Positions 27,315 through 38,500 of a stretch of DNA of 64,000 nucleotides are shown here, one piece after another; position 1 is the stretch's first letter; every line of letters starts with the position of its first letter. A program made the translations under genes and the position numbers. A model generated the notes under the pieces. The model did no database searches and was not told where the DNA came from. It worked only from the letters and a program-made list of their open reading frames with translations. The DNA is from a virus. The stretch spans positions 1 to 64,000 of IMG/VR virus record IMGVR_UViG_3300033747_000022. One strand, given 5' to 3'.

Positions 27315-27896
27315 CTATACCAAATCCTTTATATTTTCCATGTCTAAATCCTGAGCTATCCCGCTCATAGCGTTTTTTATAGTTCTAAGCATATTCAGCT
27401 TTTCCTCTCCGTTGTAAGCTCTTATTCCCTTAAACTCAAAGTTATTTAGAGACTTAACTGTTCCTGGGCTTACCGGGCCATCCTTGGCAACATAAGCACC
27501 TGATGATGTTAGGCTGTCAATTAAAGCTTCTGTACCCATAGGTGTTGTTGTCACAATCTCTCTTAAGGGGTCGCTTAAAGCCCTGTTAAAGGGTGTAAAG
27601 TTCCACTTTAGTCCGTTGTCATCTGTTAAAAAATGAATGCTTGAGCTGAACATATTTGTTTTATCAGCAAAGATATTGATTGAGTTATATTTTGGGTCAA
27701 GCCTGACTCCAGTCTTGCCGTTTGCAAACATCTGAATTATACCATTATCTTTAATTCTGATATTGCTTTCATTGTCGGGGTGTTTAATAACTATATCATT
27801 ATCGCTAGGAAGAGCTCTTTTTTTAAGCTCTTCTTCAGGATTGAAAGGGTCTCTTAATCTTTCTTTTCTTATTCTCCAGCTTCTTTTTTCTGCCAT
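27315..27896 (-). CDS. baseplate spike/hub-associated protein
   Basis: The 193-residue product has a basic N-terminus (MAEKRSWRIRKERL), then a beta-stranded segment where IVIKHPDNESNIRIKDNG and VRLDPKYNSINIFA look like the repeating strands of a spike beta-prism or helix. The C-terminal third is helical. No usual ribosome binding site precedes the ATG (the bases upstream read CTGCAACAAGTT), which suggests coupling to the OB-fold gene ending 15 bases earlier. Position between an OB-type hub protein and gp25 matches spike or spike-cap genes of other myoviruses. Confidence 0.6.
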   Translation of the reverse strand: MAEKRSWRIRKERLRDPFNPEEELKKRALPSDNDIVIKHPDNESNIRIKDNGIIQMFANGKTGVRLDPKYNSINIFADKTNMFSSSIHFLTDDNGLKWNFTPFNRALSDPLREIVTTTPMGTEALIDSLTSSGAYVAKDGPVSPGTVKSLNNFEFKGIRAYNGEEKLNMLRTIKNAMSGIAQDLDMENIKDLV

Positions 27897-27911
27897 AACT
27901 TGTTGCAGGGA

Positions 27912-28313
27912 TTAAATTCTAGATGTATATTCTGGAGTGTAGTTTCCTGCATCTGATTTCAGGCTTTCATTTATCTCTTTGGGGTTTTCATAAACCCTAC
28001 CTTTAATTCTTGGATTTTTAGCATCTCCACCCTCAAATGACATCGAAACTTTATCTCCTTTTTTAATCCTTGCGCCTTTCACACCTCCCATAGTCCCACT
28101 TATTATGATAGGAACTCTATGAAATATATGTTTAAAACCAGTGGAAGGCAGCACCACCTCAACATCTGCAGCGTTGTAATTTCTGGCCTCTACATCTGAT
28201 GTTTCCTCGTCGTAATATGTTCTTACGACAGTACCACTAATAGTGTACATTTTTTCATCAAGAAGTGGCTTAACTATATTATCATTTATCGCTTTTTTTA
28301 TTCTCTCATTCAT
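27912..28313 (-). CDS. OB-fold spike/hub protein (gpV/gp5-N type)
   Basis: The product is 133 residues if started at ATG 28313, chosen because GGAGGGG lies six bases upstream. An in-frame TTG at 28337 would add eight residues but lacks a site. Residues 20-100 look like the OB barrel of phage spike proteins: YTISGTVVRTYYDEETSDVEA, NAADVEVVLPSTG, RVPIIISG, and IKKGDKVSMSFEGGDAKNPRI, whose 'GD.V.v.f..gd...P.i.G' ending is typical. It probably sits at the tail tip on the central axis. It is the first gene after a strong promoter at 28365-28393, giving an expected leader of about 45 bases. Confidence 0.75.
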   Translation of the reverse strand: MNERIKKAINDNIVKPLLDEKMYTISGTVVRTYYDEETSDVEARNYNAADVEVVLPSTGFKHIFHRVPIIISGTMGGVKGARIKKGDKVSMSFEGGDAKNPRIKGRVYENPKEINESLKSDAGNYTPEYTSRI

Positions 28314-28364
28314 TTGCTGCCCCTCCACTTTTTTCAATTAATTTCTTTTTCTACCTCTAATTCT

Positions 28365-28393
28365 ATTATATCACATATCGGTCCACTTTTCAA
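28365..28393 (-). promoter_or_regulatory. sigma-A-type promoter for the baseplate genes
   Basis: On the minus strand TTGAAA (28388-28393) and TATAAT (28365-28370) are spaced by exactly 17 bases. The -35 box overlaps the TGA stop of the 2388-residue hub gene. Spacer bases AGTGGACC match AATGGTCC in the promoter at 3987-4015. It drives transcription towards the OB-fold spike gene and the baseplate genes beyond it. Confidence 0.85.
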
Positions 28394-31300
28394 CTTCCGT
28401 AACAGTCGTCAATAGTATTGCTGACAGTGTTCTTAGCATCTCCATATGCCTTATTGTAAGTGTCGCTTTTTAGCTTTTTATTGTCAAATAAAGGAAATAA
28501 ATCAACCTGAACAGAGTTGTCTTTAAATACCTTTACTGTTCCGAATCCGTTAACTGCTGCTTCCTTAATTATTTTTACTGTATCATTGATATCCATCTCA
28601 CCTGTTCTTGGCTCAAATCTGATTGCAAGTCCATTATCATAGAGGATTTTATCCTCATTATAGGAGCCGAAAGATTTTCCATCTACTAGAGCTATTACAT
28701 TAGTAGAGCCTAAAGACCTTTTTACAGATTCAAAAAGTGTTATTATTTTAGGGTGAACTTTGTGCCCCTTGTAATCTGCTAGAATATCAGGATTGTCTTT
28801 TACAAAAAGAGAAGCTTTCATGGACCATCCAATTCTGCTATCTTCTTTGATATCGTATATTGACTTAAGCTCCTGAGTCTTTTTCTTTCCCTCGTCTTTA
28901 TTATTCTTATCTACCTGAACGGCATCTTCTACTTCTCTTTTCTTAGCTTCTTCTTTGGCCTCTTCTTCAATTTCTTTAGTGAAATTTAAGTTGTATGAGT
29001 CTTTATAGATTCCTTTAACATCATCTATATTTGTTACACCCATTACCTTCCTTGTCATTTCACTATTTTGTTTGGCACCATAAAGGCTTGCCGAGTTTGT
29101 TATCCTCTCACTATTGTCAATCATGTACTGCCTCATCTCGTCTTTACTGATTGACTCTTCTGACTTTCCGATGAAGAAGTTTATTATACTGCTGTCCCAG
29201 AACTTATCCATCTTGCTTGGGTCGTCACCTATGATACAGCCCTTGTGTCCTTCAAGTCCTGCCGTAAATTCTTTGCCATCTCTTTTGAGTGGCATTATTG
29301 TAAGAACTTCTCTATTAGCCCTCATATTTTTTAGAAACTTCATGATGTGGCTTACTATTACAAATTCCACAACCTCAGTCACGAGAAAGAACATTGGGCC
29401 TGACAGTATCTTAGCTACATCTTTGGCATTTGAAAGTCCGTAAGTTGTTAGCCTTCTAAAAACCCTGACATCGTCAAGTATATCTCCGACCTTCATTCCG
29501 GATTTTCTGAGCTTGCTGTACTTTCTCATATCATTCATAAATCCGGGAAAATCGTCAGCATTTCTAGATGCAGTTTTTAGGTATTCTCCCATTCTTACAT
29601 AACCGTTTCTGAAATCATTTAATCCGTCACTTATCTTTTGTGCCCTGCTGGAAAACTTACCTGAAATCATCATCTTCCTCAAATAGTCTACGTTCTTAAG
29701 CCCTTTTCCACCAAGCTTGGATATGTCGCTCATTTTATTTGCATTATCTAAAAATCTTGAAACCCAAATAACAAACTTATCTGTTTTTGTTCCGAGGTCC
29801 TTTATTCTTTCTAAAACATTTTTTCCTAAAAGAAATGGAAGGTAACCAAGATTTGAATGCTTTAAAGCGTCTGTTGTTACGTCAAGGTATTTAGTAGCTG
29901 CCATACCGGCATTTGTTGCCGGGAGAAGTGAGCCAGCTGCACTTGTTATCTTTAGTGATTCTAGAACGCTTTTCAGGCTTGCTAAAGCTGTGTATGTCGA
30001 AAGCCTTGCTACAACACTGTTAGCATAAAGACTTGAGAACTTGGAGTTTGTCCACTTCCAAAAATCCTTGTCGTATTGAAGGCCCTCATTTACAGAAACT
30101 ACCGGTGATGGATTGATTGATGTTACAAAACCAGTTGTATCATTTAAGCTGTGGACAACTGATGAGACTTCAAAGGTTCCTGAAATTCTATCTCTTACAT
30201 CTGCTAGGTATCCATAATCATATGGTTTAACAGAAGGGTCTCCTGTAACTACTATCTCTCCGTCGTACATATTCTCTACTGCCTGTTTTAAGGCTCCAGC
30301 CCCATACCTTCTTGCATTTATCTCAGCGTTTTCTGGTGTAACCTGAAAGGTGTTTGTAAATTTCTTGACAAAATCAGGGGTTGGTATTGAAGTATCTATC
30401 TTTTTTAACCTCTGTCTATCAGGAAAAATATCTGTGTCTACAAACATCTCATCAAGCTCTTTATAGCTTCCGTCTTTTGAAAGGACAGGCTTAACTGCTG
30501 TGTACATATTCTTTTCTGTAGCTCTAATATTATTTGCTATTATGTCATAATAGCTTGAATAGAAATGGTTCTGCCTGTAAGATTTTAACTTTTCTCTAAC
30601 ATTTAACGGCTCTATCTTTCCTCGAACCAAGGTTTTGAAGGTAAAAATTACATTTTTTACATCGTCTTTTGGAGGGATACTGAAAATAACACGACCTAAT
30701 CTATGGTCAATCTTGTCGATATTATCTGTTATTTTTTTGTCTCCATCCCTAACTTCAAGACTTCCTTCAATTATATTCATTCTTAGTTCAAAGGTTTTTC
30801 TAGTTCCGTTACCTGTAAACGAAAGCTCAACTTCTTCCTCTTTAGATTCTTCCCTGATATAGTTGCCCTTTTCATCCATTTCAGCTTCATAGTCATAAGC
30901 CAAATCAAAGTTTGGGTGGCCAAAAAAGATTGTATTTCTAAAAGCAAATGGGTGGACTGCTGCTATATAGTTAGGTGCTACAAGAGCACATGTTTCCAAA
31001 ACATCCCATACTGTCTTACCATAGAGATACATAGAGAAGTCTTTGTTTTCATAAAGAGATGAGTTTATGTTCTGTGTAACCTCATAAGTTCTTTCTTCAT
31101 CCCTGACTGCTCTTTCCATCTTGTCGCTAGACCTTGAGTTTTGATTTATATATATATCAGTTATTGGATGTCTTTTTGTTAAATACTGACTCTCATCCCA
31201 CCACTCAGGCCTTTTGGGCTCTCCAAAATGCTGTATTCCGTAAGCACTCTCATTATAGAGTAAGTTACCTGAAATGTTATTCATAAACCTAGACCATAAG

Positions 31301-34300
31301 TTGCCTCTATCTCCTATTATCTTGCTGATTATAGTTCTTGGTTCATCTAGCTGTCCAAGTATGTCAAAATCAGTCTTTTCGTTGGGAGATGCTGGTATTG
31401 GTTTGTTTAACTCTATGCCGTCATTTTGAGCTACAAAGGTTATAGTATCACCAAGCTGAAGCTCTGTTATAGTTCCGTTGAATACAGTTGGAAGCTTATC
31501 TGGTGTTGAACCATAGCCCATTCTTAAATGAAGCCTGGCACCTGTTGCAAGCTGTACGCTTTCAAACTCTGAGTTTCTCTTAGCTTTTTCCCACTCAAAT
31601 TCAGCAAAAGGTGTTAAAGACCATAAAGTCTCCATTACTCCTTTTTCCTGATAGTATTTATTTCTGTAACCACCAGAAGCATCTGATAATCTGCCCTTTG
31701 AGTTTGACATTGTAATCATACATGTATCTGATATGTTCTTCTTATCTCTGACAACATCTATACTCTGTACACCATTGTAGTGGTAGAATAAATCCTGCAT
31801 TTTCCAGAACATAAACTCTCTACCCTCATCAATCAGGAGCATGTAATATGATGGAAAAGCTCTAATTAGCCTTCCTTTTCTGTCATACTCAAGCATGTCG
31901 TTGAACGAGCTTGCAAACCTAACATCTTCTCTTCTTGACTGCATGTATGTTCCTTCAGAGGTTAATACGAAATTATCTCCGTTAATAGATTCTAGAGATT
32001 TTTTAATTAACATCGCAAAATTAGGAAGCATATCAATCATTTCTGTGGGATTTATATAAATACCCTTAGAACCTATAATATTTTTAGCTGATTTTTCAAA
32101 CTCTAAATATGCTTCCTTGACATTATTTGCAGACTCAGGATAACCTCCTTCGTAATTAGATATATCATTTAGTGAGATGCCTTTAACTAAAAAGTATGAA
32201 AGCATCTTGAACATATAGTCAACACTTTCTCTTTTAGAATAGTTCTCATAAAGATTGCTTACACCTGTGCCTTCGATTCTGTCAAAGTTTATTTGTGGAG
32301 ATTTTTCTTTTAATATGTCATATATTTTTCCAGATTCAAGCTCATACTTTAGTATACTGGCCCTGTAATTAGAAGCTATTTTTTTCTTAACATCTTGGTT
32401 TAAATTATCTCCATTTAAATTTAAAACACCATAATAGCTAGCTTCAGATAGTTCATCTACCAATTCTCCACTGCTGTTTCTGTAAAGGCTTTTCTTTGGA
32501 AACTCCAGGTAGTCATCATCTATGTAGTCCTTATCCCAGTTTCCTACAATAAAACCTGCTGCAATTATTCTTTCTATTTCACTAATATCTTTCTGAACAG
32601 TGCTATCAAGCCATTTAATAACATATGACTCCCAGAAGTCACTAATCTTTATTTTTTTATGTTTAACATTACTTACCATTTTATCTTCAGAGGCAAGGTA
32701 GCTTTTAAGCTCTTTGTCTGATACAAAAGACATGTTGCTTCTATCCAAACTTCTATTATCCATAAACTCGCTTAACTCATTGTAGCCTACATCTCCTTTT
32801 TCGTATGCTATATCTGCAAGTGTTGGCTTGGAATCTCTTTTGTATTCGCTTTGAATATTAGAGTCAATTAAATTTATATTACCTTTATCATCAACTAAAG
32901 CTCTAACAGCATTACCCTCTGTGTCTCTACCGATAATTACTGCATCATCTTCATCATATAAAGCCCTGATTACATCTTCTGAAAATACTTTTGGCACATC
33001 AAGAGCATAAAAATCAGGGTCTACAAAGCTGTCATCATTAGCATCAAATAGTTCGTGCCTTAATGGAAGCTCTGAATATCTAGGAAGCTCAAGGTCCGGA
33101 TAAAGGTTGATGTATTTAAGTCTCTCTTTCATATTGAAATAGTCTGTTAAATTATCGTGACCCATTTTTCCGTCGACACCAAGCTCCGAACGGTACTGAA
33201 GTGATAGAGAGTCTTTGTCTCCTGGCGCACCAATATAGCCGAAAAATGAAATCTCAATTTGGAATAATCCCGGCATAGAAGGTACAGTATTTGTCTCTAT
33301 ATTTTTAATATAAGCACCATCTAATCCAAACATATCAACTATATTGTTTTGGACTTTCATTACCGGATTATCTAAAACTTTTTTGTATCTAAGCTCCATA
33401 GCACTAGTATGAGATGCAAGAAAGTTAATGCTCTCTAATGTATGTTCGTTATCTGTGACAAAGCTAGTTGAAATAACTATATCTTTTGAGCCTAAATACT
33501 GATGAGTTGGTTTTGTGTGCATATTTAACTTTACGGTATTTACGCCGTTTGACATCGATACATTTATTTGGTTTAAATGAAGGTCGCTGTAATAATGTTT
33601 GTTCCACTCGTAATCATCCATCTGATTGTCGGTCATAGATACAGCTTCTTCTCTTTCTTTTAAGAGGTCTTTACCACCGGCTATTACTCTGTCTTTTATA
33701 TATAAAAAGCTGTCTCTTGAGATTTTAATATTAAAAGAATTAGCCTCTTTTATCCTCTCGATTTCTTTTTCAGTTGACTTAACTAAATCGAGTTCTGTTG
33801 GTATTAAATTATCTTCTTCTTTTTGCTTTAAGTAGTTGATTAAAAATTCTTTATTTTTCTCGCTTCTTAAAGCTATATCGAAATAGTCACCATCATAGCC
33901 TTCAATTTTAACAAGGTCTTCAATTAGATTATCGTAGCGGCTAAGTCTTCCATTTTCCAAGAAATCAAGCTCGTTGTGGATATTAGGCTCATAATAGAGC
34001 CCATCGTTGAAGCTGTCATTTCTTCTTTCCTGTTTGTCAGCAATTTTTCTTATGTATTCTAGGTAAAGCTCTTTTTTTGAATCCTCATTATTAAGGTTAT
34101 AACTTCCCTTTAGCTCATTAAAAAGTTCATACTGTTCCAGAGCTTCTGTAAACACCTCATATTCAAAGACTAGCTTTTCGTATTCTGTACTGCCTTCTTC
34201 AAGGTCTATCTGGTATTCTCTTAAGACATCTTCCAGTGAAGCTTCAAGGTTTTCTCTTTTCTGTAAGGACCAGCTATCTACTGTAAAGAAGGAAAAATCC

Positions 34301-35556
34301 TCTCCGTCTCTCTGGTAAAAGGGTAGTTTTGTACCCCTATGCTTTATTCCGGTACCATCTATAAGTCTCTGGTAGTAAAATCTAAATAAACCCCAGTCGA
34401 AGACATCTTTAAAAGGTCCAACCATATTTATGTAAGCTTCATGATTAAACTCCAGTGCTATTAATGTAGCCTTAACAAGTCCCGGAAATCCCTCAACATT
34501 ACTGATTGATAGGTTTTGAAGTGTTAAAGCTGAGATATCATGAGTTTTGTTTAGGTATTCATTTTCTATAGGTAAAAAAGGTGTCAATTTAAATTGGGCC
34601 ATTAAAGGCCTCAATCCGTTTATGTAATATACTGGTCTAAATTCCTCTCCATCCTGCATGATAACTGCGCTTTTACCGGCAGCTAATTTAGGAAAGCCGT
34701 TAATCTGGTCACCTTCATAGGTTCTTCCCTTTATAAGTTCTTTTGTTCTTTTGTTGCTGTCGAAATAAAACTCCATCTGTACCTGTTTTTGCCTGTGGCC
34801 TGTTGAGGACATTAAAGTGCTTCCACCACGAATGACTGATGTTGGATTGACTTCATTTATGTCGTTTACCACAATAGCTTCAGGAGGTATCGGAAGAATG
34901 CTGTCACCTATTTTGATGTTTGTTTCAGGGTCAAAAGAACCTACAAACTCATCTAAGTCCTCTTCAATCTTTTCTGTTTCTTCTTCCATCTTCAGCATAT
35001 CTGCTATAATAGATAGGTTAGACCACTCTTTTTTCTCGCTGTCACTTAAGTTCATAGCTTCAACATAATAAGGTGTCCCGAGAGAGTTTGTTAAAAGAGA
35101 AACGTTGGCATTTACATATTCTTCTCCCATTTTAGCAAAGATAATTGCTATCGGCCGTGAAAACCTTCCTGTTATCAAGCTCCCGTTTTCTTTAGTCCTT
35201 AAATCAAGTATTACTTCCTTACCCAAAAGTAGGTCTTTCATAAAAAGAAAGGACTCTTCAGAAAACTCATCTTTTTCTTCATAACCTGTGTACCTATAAT
35301 CATCATAATCTCTTAAGCCAGACTTATCATCTTCCATATCCCAGAAAGATGTGCCCTCGGGAGCCTGAACACCCGAGAGTCTTATTGAATAAGTGCCGTC
35401 AAATTCTTTTTCAGTACCCTTAAATATAGGGTCTGAACTGGTAACATATATAGTGTCACCATCCTGAACTCTTACGACTTTTGCTTTAACAGGCTTTGAC
35501 TGAAGATTTTCTTTCATTATTATATTTTTAGTTGTTGCGTAATTGTACTTTGCCAT
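28390..35556 (-). CDS. giant baseplate hub / tail-tip protein with N-terminal nuclease (SNase) domain
   Basis: ATG at 35556 (eight bases after AGGGG) gives 2388 residues; the GTG nine bases earlier abuts the site. Residues 24-165 are a staphylococcal-nuclease domain with active-site landmarks present: D32-G-D34-T, R59-L-S-G, A-P-E67 and R134 (equivalents of D21, R35, E43 and R87); only D40 is changed, to Q64. Residues 210-370 and 690-790 look like tail-tip/LysM-adjacent hub modules. The centre has hub wording such as TVWDVLETCALVAPNYIAAVHPF (part, about 1510-1540). A hydrophobic stretch lies near 2030-2060. The end (about 2290-2360) resembles an M15 peptidase fold with replaced metal ligands. 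It is likely the central hub, possibly carrying DNA-processing activity. Confidence 0.78.
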   Translation of the reverse strand: MAKYNYATTKNIIMKENLQSKPVKAKVVRVQDGDTIYVTSSDPIFKGTEKEFDGTYSIRLSGVQAPEGTSFWDMEDDKSGLRDYDDYRYTGYEEKDEFSEESFLFMKDLLLGKEVILDLRTKENGSLITGRFSRPIAIIFAKMGEEYVNANVSLLTNSLGTPYYVEAMNLSDSEKKEWSNLSIIADMLKMEEETEKIEEDLDEFVGSFDPETNIKIGDSILPIPPEAIVVNDINEVNPTSVIRGGSTLMSSTGHRQKQVQMEFYFDSNKRTKELIKGRTYEGDQINGFPKLAAGKSAVIMQDGEEFRPVYYINGLRPLMAQFKLTPFLPIENEYLNKTHDISALTLQNLSISNVEGFPGLVKATLIALEFNHEAYINMVGPFKDVFDWGLFRFYYQRLIDGTGIKHRGTKLPFYQRDGEDFSFFTVDSWSLQKRENLEASLEDVLREYQIDLEEGSTEYEKLVFEYEVFTEALEQYELFNELKGSYNLNNEDSKKELYLEYIRKIADKQERRNDSFNDGLYYEPNIHNELDFLENGRLSRYDNLIEDLVKIEGYDGDYFDIALRSEKNKEFLINYLKQKEEDNLIPTELDLVKSTEKEIERIKEANSFNIKISRDSFLYIKDRVIAGGKDLLKEREEAVSMTDNQMDDYEWNKHYYSDLHLNQINVSMSNGVNTVKLNMHTKPTHQYLGSKDIVISTSFVTDNEHTLESINFLASHTSAMELRYKKVLDNPVMKVQNNIVDMFGLDGAYIKNIETNTVPSMPGLFQIEISFFGYIGAPGDKDSLSLQYRSELGVDGKMGHDNLTDYFNMKERLKYINLYPDLELPRYSELPLRHELFDANDDSFVDPDFYALDVPKVFSEDVIRALYDEDDAVIIGRDTEGNAVRALVDDKGNINLIDSNIQSEYKRDSKPTLADIAYEKGDVGYNELSEFMDNRSLDRSNMSFVSDKELKSYLASEDKMVSNVKHKKIKISDFWESYVIKWLDSTVQKDISEIERIIAAGFIVGNWDKDYIDDDYLEFPKKSLYRNSSGELVDELSEASYYGVLNLNGDNLNQDVKKKIASNYRASILKYELESGKIYDILKEKSPQINFDRIEGTGVSNLYENYSKRESVDYMFKMLSYFLVKGISLNDISNYEGGYPESANNVKEAYLEFEKSAKNIIGSKGIYINPTEMIDMLPNFAMLIKKSLESINGDNFVLTSEGTYMQSRREDVRFASSFNDMLEYDRKGRLIRAFPSYYMLLIDEGREFMFWKMQDLFYHYNGVQSIDVVRDKKNISDTCMITMSNSKGRLSDASGGYRNKYYQEKGVMETLWSLTPFAEFEWEKAKRNSEFESVQLATGARLHLRMGYGSTPDKLPTVFNGTITELQLGDTITFVAQNDGIELNKPIPASPNEKTDFDILGQLDEPRTIISKIIGDRGNLWSRFMNNISGNLLYNESAYGIQHFGEPKRPEWWDESQYLTKRHPITDIYINQNSRSSDKMERAVRDEERTYEVTQNINSSLYENKDFSMYLYGKTVWDVLETCALVAPNYIAAVHPFAFRNTIFFGHPNFDLAYDYEAEMDEKGNYIREESKEEEVELSFTGNGTRKTFELRMNIIEGSLEVRDGDKKITDNIDKIDHRLGRVIFSIPPKDDVKNVIFTFKTLVRGKIEPLNVREKLKSYRQNHFYSSYYDIIANNIRATEKNMYTAVKPVLSKDGSYKELDEMFVDTDIFPDRQRLKKIDTSIPTPDFVKKFTNTFQVTPENAEINARRYGAGALKQAVENMYDGEIVVTGDPSVKPYDYGYLADVRDRISGTFEVSSVVHSLNDTTGFVTSINPSPVVSVNEGLQYDKDFWKWTNSKFSSLYANSVVARLSTYTALASLKSVLESLKITSAAGSLLPATNAGMAATKYLDVTTDALKHSNLGYLPFLLGKNVLERIKDLGTKTDKFVIWVSRFLDNANKMSDISKLGGKGLKNVDYLRKMMISGKFSSRAQKISDGLNDFRNGYVRMGEYLKTASRNADDFPGFMNDMRKYSKLRKSGMKVGDILDDVRVFRRLTTYGLSNAKDVAKILSGPMFFLVTEVVEFVIVSHIMKFLKNMRANREVLTIMPLKRDGKEFTAGLEGHKGCIIGDDPSKMDKFWDSSIINFFIGKSEESISKDEMRQYMIDNSERITNSASLYGAKQNSEMTRKVMGVTNIDDVKGIYKDSYNLNFTKEIEEEAKEEAKKREVEDAVQVDKNNKDEGKKKTQELKSIYDIKEDSRIGWSMKASLFVKDNPDILADYKGHKVHPKIITLFESVKRSLGSTNVIALVDGKSFGSYNEDKILYDNGLAIRFEPRTGEMDINDTVKIIKEAAVNGFGTVKVFKDNSVQVDLFPLFDNKKLKSDTYNKAYGDAKNTVSNTIDDCYGS

Positions 35557-35567
35557 AAAAAACACCC

Positions 35568-38500
35568 CTATTCAAGTGCAGCAAGAATTCTATCTTCTAT
35601 CCAGCTTTGGTTTATTGAACCTCGATTATCACTGGCGTTGACATTTATGTTAACCGGTATATTCATTGCAGAACCTACGCTTTGTGATACAACTCCTGCC
35701 AATTCGTTTACATCTTTATCTATTGTTGTGTTTCCATTAATTATGATATCCATACCCTGATTATTTACTATATTCTGGATGCTGTTCATATCCATCATGG
35801 GCTGTCTTGAGCCTGCACCAGAAACGGCATTCATTGCCGGATTATTCATGTAGTCCATAGGTAGAGGCTGTGTGCTCATTGCAGCTCCAGCACCCATTAT
35901 AGCTCCACCTATAGCTAATCCTGCGGCCGCCATAGGACCGAAAGCCTTATGCTGTGCTACTTCTGATGACATAATTGCTGCAGTTTTGGTATTTGCTACC
36001 TTTAAAAATTCCGAAGCTGCATTGCCTGTATAGTTGATTCCGTTTTCAGCTATATGACCAGCATTTTTTGATAAGTTTTGATTGCCCTTGTAGATATTTC
36101 TGCCCGGGCCAGTTGTATAAACACTTGCCATTTCTTTTTCTAAACTATCTACCATTGTATCTTTTATCATGGAATAATCTGCAACGTTAACTTCTCTTGC
36201 AACTTTCTCACTTAAAAATATCTTGTTTGCCACATTTTCAAGCGGATTATTTGCATCTTTTCTCATTCTAAAGTGGACATCATTCATCGCCTGTATCTCT
36301 TCTGGTGATAGGTCCATCATGCCTTCAAAGTTGCTGAACTTACCTTCTCTAACCCATTTTATAATCTGGTCTGTTGATACTGATGAGCCGGACTTTTTAG
36401 TCATTGAGTGTTTACCCGATACAGCTTCCTGAGTGATTAATCCAAGCCCAGAAGCAAAATTAACAAGCTCTTTGTCGGATGTTGCATAACCCTTACCAAG
36501 TCTTTTGATTTCATCTGTCAGGTTATTAATCATACCTGTATAAGTTGCATTTGTAAGTTTAGCTTTAGAAAGCCTTGTTGCATAATTTTCAAGCTCTGAT
36601 TTTGTCATTTGCCTTGTATCCCAGACATCAAGTTTGCCCTTAAAGTCTGAATTTGATTCTATTGTTTCAAATACTGAATCTACATAATTCTTCTTACCTA
36701 AAGTTACATCTTTTTCTAGGGCCACCATATTCCTTTTAACCCATGGCCCTTTTGAGTTGTATGAAGTGTTTCTCATTTCATCAGCAACTCTGGCTACTTC
36801 TTCTTCCATTTTTTTGGCATTTGTTCTGACACCTTGTTTATTATAGGCCATTACAAAAGATACCCCGTCACCATCAGAATCACCAAATTGAGCAGCTGCC
36901 ATTGTTGATGATATTCTAACAGTATCATAATCAAGCTCATCATCTATTCTGTATTCAACAGGCATTGCTGACTCTGTATGGATTACAGGTGAGCGGAACA
37001 TCATTCCAGGCATTCCTTTACCTTCTTCAAGTCCTGACATTATATTGTCAAACTGTTTTTTGTCTGTTTTTTCCAAACCTTTAAGCATGTCTTTTGCTCT
37101 ATCTCGACTGATATAAATAGCATTAGATTTGTCAAGGCCTTTGTAGCCAGCACCCTTTACCCCTGCATATGCTTTTTTTATTACTTTTTCATCTATATCA
37201 AATTTTCTTGCTACCTTTGATATTTTCTCTTCTGTAGTGCCGCTTGCTCTATTAACCTCATCTGCAATTTCTAGAGCTGGAGACATAATCTGCAGGTTAA
37301 GCCTTCCCGAGCCTTTAAACCTTGCCGATAATGCCCTGTTATATTTTTGCCCGTGAGAGCTTGTAGACTGATGGAAGATTGCGTTATAGTAATTTTTGAT
37401 ACCTGTTTTCATACTTCTTAAAGCTTTTTCTTTAGCCTCCCTTGCTGAAAGGTCTCCAGCAAGTTGCGAGGAGTTTTGGACTGCTGTATTATATTCCCTC
37501 ATCGCATTAAAGATGTCTGATTCTGCACTACCTATTTCTCCTAAAGAGTAAAGGGCTTCTCCATTTTTTTTCTTGGACATCTCAATTGCCGTATCTGAAA
37601 GGAATATTTCGTTTAATTTAACCCTTGTTCTTCCTGTTTTTTCGTTTCCAAACTCTATCTCAAGTTCTTCTGGCAGTGAAATATAAAGGCCGTTTTTCCC
37701 TCTTCTTCTGTATTCGGGGTCAAAAACTGTCTTTGTTAAATCCGATTTAGAGAAAAGGCCTTTTTCCTGCCCCTGAGTTCCACCTTCTCTTAATTCGCTT
37801 AACTCTTCTAGAACTTCTGTGTATTCATTTATTCTGGAACCATCTGGTACTGCACCTTCACCTCGAGCTGCTCTTGCAAGCAGTTCCATAGCTATTGATT
37901 GGCCTTCAAGTGCTCCATTTAAGCCTCTTGTTCCAGGTAGTGATGAAATCCTGTTTGCCTGTTTTGCTTCTTCTAAAACTGAGTCTTTTAGCCATCTGGC
38001 GTATTCTGTGTAACCCTTGTCCATCATGACTCCGATATGTCTTGGACCTACTTTTACGCCTTTTTTGCCGTAGCCTCCGACTGACATGAAGTTTATGTCT
38101 TCACTGTTTTGAGCTAAGACTGCCTCTAGGTTTAAGATATTATCTTTTAATCCTAGGTTGAAGGATTTTATGTTGTTTAAGTTAGTTCTTAAATCTTTGA
38201 TACTTAAGGCCCCTTTGTTTCTAACTACGTTGGCAACTCTTGGGTCAATATTTTTAAGACCTAGATTTGCCTGGTCTATTCCTCCTTCGGCTACCATCAG
38301 GTGCTTGAATCCGGCTTTGTTGTTGTTGATTACAAGTCTAAACTTACCGCTACCTGTTTTGCCCTCTTCTTTGATTGTTGTTGCCAGACCAAAGGTTCTA
38401 TCTACAATATCCTGAACTTCCTGTATAGCTTCCTGTTTGATTTGTCTATCTATATTTGAATGGTTTATTTTATTTATCGACTCTTTGATTAAGCCCTCTG

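Noticed and set aside
28314-28337. TTG start at 28337 for the OB-fold spike protein
   Set aside because: The ATG at 28313 has GGAGGGG six bases upstream; the TTG has no comparable site.
36867-36881. DSDGDG in the 2354-residue protein as an EF-hand or dockerin calcium loop
   Set aside because: The loop lacks the acidic residue at position 12 and the hydrophobic residue at position 8, and it is preceded by RSPVIH and SGR at RNA-polymerase-like spacing, which calcium loops do not explain.
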